Source: an uncultured Eubacteriales bacterium
Lineage (GTDB): Bacteria; Bacillota; Clostridia; Peptostreptococcales; Anaerovoracaceae
Direction of reading: 5' to 3'
DNA length: 5,820 nt
Assembly (NCBI GenBank): GCA_902765035.1
Contig: CACWYF010000088.1
Coordinates: 1-5,820 of the forward strand
Positions 1 to 4,720 of this stretch are shown one piece after another (within the stretch, counting starts at the first letter, position 1; every line of letters starts with the position of its first letter). The translations under genes and the position numbers were made by a program. Under the pieces are notes generated by a model. That model saw only the letters and a program-made list of their open reading frames with translations, searched no databases and was not told the origin of the DNA.

Positions 1-139
1 TGTCAGTCAGAATGACAGCATCTTTTCTGATGCTCCCTGATCCTGCGATCTCAATGAATACGTCTTTATCCATGTCTGCTATCATCTCGATCAGAGCATC
101 GCGGTATTCAGTATCGCGTATCATCATTCCGACTCTCAT
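1..139 (-). CDS. N-terminal part of an unidentified protein, receiver-domain-like start (runs off the left edge)
   Basis: Only the first 46 codons are in the window. The ATG at 139-137 is preceded by AAAGGAG (154-148) with an 8-nt spacer, so the start is well supported. The protein begins MRVGMMIRDTEYRDALIEMI, with a later IEIAGSG and ending AVILTD. A short hydrophobic start, an early acidic pair (D9, E11), an amphipathic helix and a second hydrophobic strand ending in Asp resemble the beta1-alpha1 to beta3 part of a response-regulator receiver fold, or the receiver-like N-terminus of TadZ/CpaE-type ATPases. This is inference from pattern only. There are too few residues to name a family or judge the phosphorylation site. 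The gene has its own candidate promoter and is cut off from hflX by the hairpin at 210-246, so it is probably a separate transcription unit. I am confident it is coding and unsure of its function. Confidence 0.6.
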   Translation of the reverse strand, partial: MRVGMMIRDTEYRDALIEMIADMDKDVFIEIAGSGSIRKDAVILTD

Positions 140-164
140 ACGGCTCACTCCTTTCCGTATGGAG

Positions 165-193
165 AATATAACCCAGCAGAAACTTCATTTCAG
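165..193 (-). promoter_or_regulatory. Candidate sigma-A promoter for the gene at 1-139
   Basis: On the minus strand there is CTGAAA (193-188, 4 of 6 to TTGACA), a 17-nt spacer, then TATATT (170-165, 5 of 6 to TATAAT). Transcription would start near 158, giving a leader of about 20 nt that contains the AAAGGAG ribosome site at 154-148. The position just after the hflX terminator hairpin fits a new transcription unit. It is a consensus match only. Confidence 0.45.
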
Positions 194-209
194 TACAGAT
201 TTCGGCATC

Positions 210-246
210 AAAATAACGCCGGAATCCATTGGATTTCCGGCGTTTT
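210..246 (-). terminator. Intrinsic terminator downstream of hflX (possibly works both ways)
   Basis: A perfect 10-bp stem is formed by AACGCCGGAA (215-224) and TTCCGGCGTT (235-244). An inner TCC/GGA pairing sits across a 3-nt loop with one bulged T. On the minus strand the stem is followed by ATTTTG, and on the plus strand by further T residues. It lies between the end of hflX (318) and the start of the next minus-strand gene (139), so its main job is probably to end the hflX transcript. Confidence 0.75.
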
Positions 247-265
247 GCGTTAAATCTGCCAGATA

Positions 266-300
266 CTTCAGTTAAAAGGCAGTTCTGCCGCTGTCTGAAG
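266..300. repeat. Imperfect two-arm inverted repeat after hflX
   Basis: CTTCAG (266-271) and CTGAAG (295-300) form a 6-bp outer inverted repeat. Inside it lies GGCAGTTCTGCC, itself able to form a 4-bp GGCA/TGCC hairpin followed by TTTT on the minus strand. It could be a weak first terminator of hflX ahead of the stronger one at 210-246. The stems are short and chance is not excluded. Confidence 0.3.
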
Positions 301-317
301 GTCTGAGTCTGATGCTG

Positions 318-1580
318 TTATCTCTTTCCTGTCAGCCCTCTCTTCTCTGCAAGTGCCCTCGGCACATATGCCTTAACGTGTGTCCCGTCTTCTTCGAACT
401 CTTCGCTGAGAAGCTGTCCGTACTTCCTTATCTCTGCAATGACGGATGCATCCTTATACGGAATGACAGTGTCGATCATAACGCGGCTCTTTTTCAGTAT
501 CTCAGTAAGAGCATCATAAAAGTCATCAAGCCCCATTCCGGTACGCGCAGATATCTTTACAGAAGCATCGGCCTCAAAGTCCCTGTACGTCCCGTCAGTC
601 AGATCACACTTGTTCCATACAGTGATGACAGGCTTTCCTGTTATTTCCAGCTCCTTCAGCGTATCCCTTACGACCTTCATGTGAAGCTCTGAGTTCTCAT
701 CTGAGGCGTCAACGACCTGTACGATGATATCCGCGTATTTTGCTTCTTCAAGCGTACTTCTGAAGGCATCGATGAGATTATGCGGGAGCTTGTTTATGAA
801 ACCTACGGTATCTGTGAAAAGCACTGTCTGTCCGTCAGGCAAAACGGCAGTCCTCGTGGTCGGATCGAGCGTCGCGAACAGCTTGTCCTCCGACAGCACA
901 TCAGAAGCTGTCAGCCTGTTCAGGAGCGTGGACTTTCCGGCATTCGTGTATCCGACGATAGCTGCTGTCGGAACTGCATTTGAAGTCCTCTTCCTGCGTG
1001 TCGTATTGCGCGCACGTTTCATGTCCTCGATGTCATCTGAGAGTATCTTGATCCGCTTCTGTATGACACGCCTGTCAGTCTCGAGCTTGGTCTCACCAGG
1101 GCCTCTCGTTCCGATACCCGCGCCCAGCCTTGAAAGAGCATCTCCCATGCCTCTCAGCCTGGAGTACCGGTACTTGAGCTGAGCTATTTCTACCTGCGTT
1201 TTGCCCTCTCTTGTAGTCGCATGCGAGGCAAAAATATCCAGAATAAGCATCGTCCTGTCGAGGACCTTGGCATCGATCAGATCGGACAGATTCCTGAGCT
1301 GCGACGGTGACAGCTCATCATCGCAGATGATGCCTGCCGCTTCCTGGACTTCAAGCATGTCACGGATCTCAAGAGCTTTGCCCCTGCCTATATACGTGCC
1401 TCTGTCAGGATGCTGCAGATTCTGCACCACCTGGCACGCGGTCTCACCGCCGGCGGTATCCAGAAGTTCAGCCAGCTCATCGAGAGACGTCCACGCCTTC
1501 TCCTCATCGCCCGTCGCGACAGCAACGAGAATGTAGCGCTCTGCCTTTTCAATTCTATCGTTTATTTCATTCATACTCAT
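318..1580 (-). CDS. hflX: GTPase HflX (ribosome-associated, ribosome-splitting family)
   Basis: HflX is a translation-factor GTPase that binds the 50S subunit and, in studied bacteria, splits stalled or stressed 70S ribosomes. The 420-residue product has the usual family length and order. The N-terminal HflX domain contains DRGTYIGRGKALEI (about 59-72) and a conserved stretch from DRTMLILDIF onwards (about 108-135). The hallmark GTRGPGETKLETDRR is at 157-171. The G domain follows, with P-loop GYTNAGKST (210-218), switch I FATLDPTTR (235-243), DTVG (257-260), NKCD (323-326) and SAR (344-346). A short C-terminal domain ends in RGLTGKR. No key residue is missing. The reading frame stays open upstream to a TTG at 1667, but that extension enters the divergent gene and lacks family similarity. 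The ATG at 1580 (or the one at 1574) puts the conserved ERYILVAV near residue 14, as in relatives. Neither ATG has a Shine-Dalgarno sequence; see the promoter at 1587-1610. Confidence 0.95.
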   Translation of the reverse strand: MSMNEINDRIEKAERYILVAVATGDEEKAWTSLDELAELLDTAGGETACQVVQNLQHPDRGTYIGRGKALEIRDMLEVQEAAGIICDDELSPSQLRNLSDLIDAKVLDRTMLILDIFASHATTREGKTQVEIAQLKYRYSRLRGMGDALSRLGAGIGTRGPGETKLETDRRVIQKRIKILSDDIEDMKRARNTTRRKRTSNAVPTAAIVGYTNAGKSTLLNRLTASDVLSEDKLFATLDPTTRTAVLPDGQTVLFTDTVGFINKLPHNLIDAFRSTLEEAKYADIIVQVVDASDENSELHMKVVRDTLKELEITGKPVITVWNKCDLTDGTYRDFEADASVKISARTGMGLDDFYDALTEILKKSRVMIDTVIPYKDASVIAEIRKYGQLLSEEFEEDGTHVKAYVPRALAEKRGLTGKR

Positions 1581-1586
1581 GTCAGT

Positions 1587-1610
1587 ATGATAGCATACAA
1601 AAGCTGTCAA
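1587..1610 (-). promoter_or_regulatory. Candidate hflX promoter with extended -10; leaderless transcript predicted
   Basis: On the minus strand TGCTATCAT (1594-1586 region) holds an extended -10: TG, one base, then TATCAT (1592-1587, 5 of 6). With usual spacing the transcript would start at 1580, which is the A of the proposed hflX ATG. A perfect TTGACA lies at 1610-1605 but only 12 nt from that -10. It would sit 15 nt from the alternative CATACT (1589-1584). This is a consensus match; the start site is inferred. Confidence 0.45.
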
Positions 1611-1633
1611 ATTCCCGACTGTTAGGGTAAAAT
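1604..1633 (+). promoter_or_regulatory. Candidate promoter for the DUF3810 gene, divergent from hflX
   Basis: CTGTCA (1604-1609, 4 of 6 to TTGACA), an 18-nt spacer and TAAAAT (1628-1633, 5 of 6 to TATAAT) lie just before the ATG at 1643. Transcription would begin near 1640, leaving a leader of about 3 nt with no room for a ribosome site. The -35 overlaps the TTGACA on the other strand (1605-1610), so two RNA polymerases could compete for the same bases. It is a weak-to-moderate consensus match. Confidence 0.4.
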
Positions 1634-1642
1634 CTGAATAGT

Positions 1643-2755
1643 ATGGATAAGCAGAACCACAGTGCAAAACGTTTATTATGTATATCGGTCATATTCCTCG
1701 CAGCTGCGGGGATCCTTTCTGCTGCGTCCAGGATGGTGCCAGGCTTCGCGCAGTGGTACAGCACGACTATATATCCTGTGATCCAGGGCAGTCTGGGAAG
1801 ACTGACAGGTATGGCATCCTTTTCAGTTGCCGAAATGCTGTGCGTCCTTCTTCCTGTACTGATAATCATTGATCTGATAGCAGTTATACGAAGATCCCGG
1901 AGAGTCAGTGGTTCTCATCCGCTGAGACGTTTTGTGCTGCATATTCTGACGCTCGCCTCTGTCCTTATATTCATGTACGAAGCAAACTGCGGAGTGAATT
2001 ACTACAGAGATCCGTTCGTTGACAGAGAAGCTTTCGAGGCAGCAGAATTCACGGAAGAAGACCTGACAGGATTCTGCGAGCTGTCGATCAGCAAGCTTCA
2101 GGAAAACCAGGAAACAGCCCTCAGCGGTTCTGAGGATCAGTTCATCTATCCGGATAAGACAGCTATAGCAGAAGAAGCGATCCGCTCCATGAAAGAACTG
2201 TCAGAGCAGACTTCTCCATCTTTCAGTGATTACAGCTCCCTTGCAGGATTCTATCCTCAGCCAAAATACCTCACATTCATGTCCAGGCTCTTCTCAAACA
2301 TGGGCGTGAGCGGCATATATTCGCCTTTCACGGTCGAAGCCAACGTAAATGGTGAGATGACCGGTCTTGAGAAACCATTCACCTCATGCCACGAATTATC
2401 CCATCTGAAGGGATTCATGAATGAAGGCGAGGCCAATTATATAGGCTGGCTTGCATGCATCAATTCTGATGATCCTGCCTTCAACAGAAGCGGCTGGATC
2501 ATCGCCTGGATCTACGCCGGCAATTCACTCTACAGCATCGACCCGGACAAGTATTCCGAACTACGCAAAAAGCTCCCTGATGATGTTATCAGAGAGCTTG
2601 ATGAAAACCGTGAGTTCTGGCAGTCACATGAGACACGTGCATCGGAAGTCCAGGACCGTGTGAATGATGCTTACCTCAGGTCCAACGGTCAGAAGGAAGG
2701 CATACAGACATACGGCCAGCTGACCACGCTGATGCTCATGTGGTATGCGGACTAA
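1643..2755 (+). CDS. DUF3810-type membrane protein, putative zinc metallopeptidase
   Basis: The 370-residue protein has three predicted membrane helices at about 12-30, 62-83 and 96-113, followed by a long domain likely outside the cytoplasm. That domain begins with the characteristic ANCGVNYYRDPF (114-125). The core signature is CHELSHLKGFMNEGEANYIG (249-268): an HExxH motif at H250-E251-xx-H254 with E263 in EAN as the probable third metal ligand. This is the pattern of the DUF3810 family, whose natural substrate is, to my knowledge, not established. Protease activity is therefore inference from the motif. A C-terminal region (about 275-370, ending LMLMWYAD) has many Trp and Tyr. The ATG at 1643 is the only good start: an in-frame TAA lies at 1628-1630. 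No proper ribosome site is present; AGGG at 1624-1627 is 15 nt away. The gene is divergent from hflX and convergent with pduL. Its stop abuts the palindrome at 2757-2785. Confidence 0.85.
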   Translation: MDKQNHSAKRLLCISVIFLAAAGILSAASRMVPGFAQWYSTTIYPVIQGSLGRLTGMASFSVAEMLCVLLPVLIIIDLIAVIRRSRRVSGSHPLRRFVLHILTLASVLIFMYEANCGVNYYRDPFVDREAFEAAEFTEEDLTGFCELSISKLQENQETALSGSEDQFIYPDKTAIAEEAIRSMKELSEQTSPSFSDYSSLAGFYPQPKYLTFMSRLFSNMGVSGIYSPFTVEANVNGEMTGLEKPFTSCHELSHLKGFMNEGEANYIGWLACINSDDPAFNRSGWIIAWIYAGNSLYSIDPDKYSELRKKLPDDVIRELDENREFWQSHETRASEVQDRVNDAYLRSNGQKEGIQTYGQLTTLMLMWYAD

Positions 2756-2756
2756 T

Positions 2757-2785
2757 GTGTCAAAAAGGACCGTCCCTGCTGACAC
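2757..2785. repeat. Short palindrome between convergent stop codons (REP-like or shared terminator)
   Basis: GTGTCA (2757-2762) and TGACAC (2780-2785) form a 6-bp outer inverted repeat enclosing GGACCGTCC (2767-2775), a second near-palindrome. The element starts 2 nt after the TAA of the DUF3810 gene and ends on the last base of the pduL TAG. Read on the minus strand, GGGACGGTCC is followed by TTTTT, which resembles a small intrinsic terminator, though the inner stem is only 3-4 bp. From memory, palindromes combining GGGACGGTCC with TGACAC arms recur in intergenic regions of many Firmicutes genomes, perhaps as REP sequences linked to RAYT transposases. I could not verify that here, and no transposase is in the window. 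Confidence 0.6.
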
Positions 2786-3360
2786 TATTCAACTACGAAT
2801 CCGTCGGTCGTGCCGTCCATGCCGGCTGCATTGCCTTCGTCTGTATCTATGTGCATGATAGCAAGGGACTCTTCAGGGTTGGTGCGGATGACTACGTCAT
2901 CGAATACAAGTGAGCGCTCAGCTGTCCTGATGCTTACCTTGACGATGTCGTTCTTCTTTACTCCCCATTCTGCTGCTTCTCTCTCGCATACATGGATGTG
3001 CCTCTTGGCGATGATAGCACCTTCCTCTGCTTCGTATTCACCGCAGTCTCCTATGATTTTGATCGGCGCACTGCCCTTGGTATCTCCCGAGATGCGGATC
3101 GGAGGCTCGACTCCGAGCTTACGTGCATCTGTCTTGGAGAGCTCTATCTGAGTAGGTCTGTAAGGTCCGAGAATAGCGACTCTCTGCATCTCGCTCTTAG
3201 GCCCGACAAGAGTAACTCTTCTCGCATCTACAAATGCCCCGCCGCCGGTAAGATTCTTGACCGAAGTCATCTCTGCATCCTCACCGAAAAGCTTTTTATA
3301 AACGTCCTCCGGAAGATGGACATGTCTTGCTGAAATCTCTACACTTACTTTCTTTTCCAT
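2785..3360 (-). CDS. pduL: PduL-type phosphate acyltransferase (phosphotransacylase)
   Basis: PduL enzymes convert acyl-CoA plus phosphate to acyl-phosphate plus CoA; acetate or propionate kinase can then make ATP. The 191-residue protein has the two half-barrels of the family. The first carries SARHVHL (10-16, H13 and H15) and GPYRPTQIE (65-73, E73). The second carries AKRHIHV (118-124, H121 and H123) and MHIDTDEGNAAG (169-180, H170). By analogy with the known PduL structure these His and Glu residues bind the two zinc ions. The sequence starts right at the first strand (MEKKVSVEISARHVH), without the N-terminal encapsulation peptide of microcompartment forms, so it is probably cytosolic. No microcompartment shell or diol/ethanolamine gene is nearby, which suggests general acetyl- or propionyl-phosphate metabolism in place of Pta. 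Start support is AAAGGA (3373-3368) with a 7-nt spacer. A weak -10 (TATTAT, 3386-3381) lies inside the preceding terminator, so its own promoter is uncertain. Confidence 0.93.
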   Translation of the reverse strand: MEKKVSVEISARHVHLPEDVYKKLFGEDAEMTSVKNLTGGGAFVDARRVTLVGPKSEMQRVAILGPYRPTQIELSKTDARKLGVEPPIRISGDTKGSAPIKIIGDCGEYEAEEGAIIAKRHIHVCEREAAEWGVKKNDIVKVSIRTAERSLVFDDVVIRTNPEESLAIMHIDTDEGNAAGMDGTTDGFVVE

Positions 3361-3384
3361 AGCTATATCCTTTCATTACAATAA

Positions 3385-3417
3385 TAAGAGACCGGATCAG
3401 ACAAAAAATCCCCGGTC
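3385..3417 (-). terminator. Putative terminator after the GH5 gene
   Basis: On the minus strand GACCGG (3417-3412) pairs with CCGGTC (3395-3390) across a 16-nt loop that holds a T6 run. It is followed by the T-rich TCTTATTAT. It sits 23 nt past the GH5 stop and ahead of pduL. The stem is short, so read-through into pduL is possible. Its sequence closely resembles the hairpin at 4618-4651. Confidence 0.5.
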
Positions 3418-3440
3418 CCTCATTGATTGTAACGCTATTC

Positions 3441-4529
3441 TTACTGCGTGTCCACTCTCATCCAGCCTCTTACCCATTTCCCCTCATCGCTGAGTTCGTC
3501 ATCAGACCACCCGGAAAGCTCATTACAGCCTGCCTTTATTACAGCGCTTGACTCGTCCTTGTTCGACAGATTCCAGCACATATAGCTGACATTATACTTA
3601 TTTATAAGCTCTTTCCACTGGTCGGCCTGTCCGATATCCACACTTCCGTTTCCTGAAGCATCGCATATGCCGAATTCGCTGACGAATACAGGAAGTCCGT
3701 TACTGATGCACTGCTCCATCCTGTCACGGAGCCAGTCAGTATGAGTCGCAGCATAGAAGTGCAAAGTGTACATCACGTTGTCGAAAGGCAGAGGTGCAGC
3801 CGCAGCCTTATCTATATCCTGGCTCCAGGTCGGAGTACCGACAAGTATGACGCTGTCAGGATCGTTGGCTCTTATAACAGGTATCACCTCATTCGCATAA
3901 GCCGTAACACTCTCCCATGTCGCGGAGCCGTTCGGCTCGTTACAGATCTCATACAGGACATTCCCCTGCTCTCCATATGACTCAGACATCTCATCGAAGA
4001 AAGATTTTGCCTGATCCTTATACTTATTCGGGTCCTGATCGCTGAGAACATGCCAGTCGATGATCACATACATTCCGAGCCCGGTCGCTATGTCCACACC
4101 TTCTCTGACCTTTGACTTAAGTTGTTCCTGATCACCGCCGCTGCAGTATCCGCCGTTTTCGTCAGTATACATGGCCAGTCTGATGCAGTTGGCTTTCCAG
4201 TCATCTCTCAGCCATTCGAAAGTATCCTTATTCACATACTCAGGAAACCATGCAAGACCGTGCGTGGACATGCCTTTCAGCTGGATCTTATTGCCCCCGG
4301 AATCCACAAGATCAGTCACGTTCACAGAGAGTGTCCCATGTTCATTAAAAGGTGTACCCTCCTCATTATCTGAAGCGGCACTTTCATCTTCTGTCGGCTC
4401 CGTACTTTCAGTGACAGAGTTCTCCTTCAGCTGCTCTTCTCCGTCTTCCTTCATACCGCAGCCGGACAGGACAAGTGACATCGTCAGGATGAGTGATGTG
4501 ATGATCAGCAAAACACGTTTTCTTTTCAT
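3441..4529 (-). CDS. Lipoprotein endoglucanase, glycoside hydrolase family 5 (subfamily 2-like)
   Basis: The protein of 362 residues probably cuts internal beta-1,4-glucan bonds (cellulose or mixed-linkage glucan) at the cell surface. Residues 1-24 form a lipoprotein signal: MKRKR, a hydrophobic core, then the lipobox LSGC with C24 as the lipid-bearing residue. An acidic Ser/Thr/Glu-rich linker (about 25-62) leads into the catalytic TIM barrel. Conserved sites are KGMSTHGLAW (85-94, H90), IDWHVLSDQDPN (157-168, H160), YEICNEPNG (193-201, acid/base E198), YTLHFYA (254-260, H257 and Y259), VSEFGICD (283-290, nucleophile E285) and CWNLSNKDESS (318-328, W319). The set matches GH5_2 enzymes of the Bacillus Cel5A kind. 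There is no carbohydrate-binding module or dockerin; anchoring is by lipid alone. The start at 4529 is set by the signal peptide; its ribosome site (GGAAA, 4538-4534) is weak. Exact substrate preference within GH5 cannot be read from sequence. Confidence 0.93.
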   Translation of the reverse strand: MKRKRVLLIITSLILTMSLVLSGCGMKEDGEEQLKENSVTESTEPTEDESAASDNEEGTPFNEHGTLSVNVTDLVDSGGNKIQLKGMSTHGLAWFPEYVNKDTFEWLRDDWKANCIRLAMYTDENGGYCSGGDQEQLKSKVREGVDIATGLGMYVIIDWHVLSDQDPNKYKDQAKSFFDEMSESYGEQGNVLYEICNEPNGSATWESVTAYANEVIPVIRANDPDSVILVGTPTWSQDIDKAAAAPLPFDNVMYTLHFYAATHTDWLRDRMEQCISNGLPVFVSEFGICDASGNGSVDIGQADQWKELINKYNVSYMCWNLSNKDESSAVIKAGCNELSGWSDDELSDEGKWVRGWMRVDTQ

Positions 4530-4571
4530 TGTATTTCCACTTTGTATCCAAAAGGTCTGTTTTTATATCTA

Positions 4572-4600
4572 AGTTTAACACGAGCAGCCCGCTATATCAC
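4572..4600 (-). promoter_or_regulatory. Candidate promoter of the GH5 gene
   Basis: On the minus strand there is GTGATA (4600-4595, 4 of 6 to TTGACA), a 17-nt spacer, and TAAACT (4577-4572, 4 of 6) preceded by an extended -10 TG one base upstream. The leader would be about 35 nt. It lies after the terminator of the upstream gene, which fits an independent transcription unit. The match is modest. No clear operator or cre-like site was seen in this region. Confidence 0.35.
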
Positions 4601-4617
4601 CTCAGCAGTGTCCAATA

Positions 4618-4651
4618 AGCAAAGAGCCGGATCCAGACAGGACCCGGTTCT
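4618..4651 (-). terminator. Intrinsic terminator downstream of the surface-protein gene
   Basis: On the minus strand AGAACCGG (4651-4644) pairs with CCGGCTCT (4630-4623) over 8 bp including one G-T pair. Inside is a one-base mismatch and a further 3-bp TCC/GGA pairing around a 5-nt loop. The stem is followed by TTTGCTTATT. It stands between the stop at 4721 and the GH5 promoter. Confidence 0.65.
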
Positions 4652-4692
4652 TCTTAAATTGATCAGATATAGCAGTCGCTGATGTAGCAATC

Positions 4693-4712
4693 ATGAAATG
4701 GATTCATTTCAT
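4693..4712. repeat. Perfect 7-bp inverted repeat just after the surface-protein stop
   Basis: ATGAAAT (4693-4699) and ATTTCAT (4706-4712) are separated by the 6-nt GGATTC. The hairpin starts 8 nt beyond the stop codon at 4721 and has no T tail. It could shield the 3' end of the message or be a binding site; chance is possible. Together with the hairpin at 4618-4651 and the GH5 promoter, this is all I see in the 191-bp gap between the two genes (4530-4720). Confidence 0.4.
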
Positions 4713-4720
4713 TCCGCTGT

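Noticed and set aside
724..1182. Open frame of 152 codons on the plus strand
   Set aside because: It lies wholly antisense to the conserved HflX core and its translation is Ser/Val/Leu-rich without any recognisable domain. It is a shadow frame.
1581..1667. Longer hflX starting at a TTG at 1667
   Set aside because: The extra 29 residues overlap the first codons of the divergent DUF3810 gene, cross its promoter and have no counterpart in the HflX family. The ATG at 1580 gives the normal family length.
3361..3440. Riboswitch or attenuator in front of pduL because of the T6 loop and hairpin
   Set aside because: The 80-nt region is explained by the GH5 terminator and the pduL ribosome site. No alternative antiterminator pairing or known riboswitch core was found by eye.
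4171..4572. Plus-strand frame of 133 codons running past the GH5 start
   Set aside because: It is antisense to the GH5 signal peptide and linker, has no ribosome site and shows no domain.
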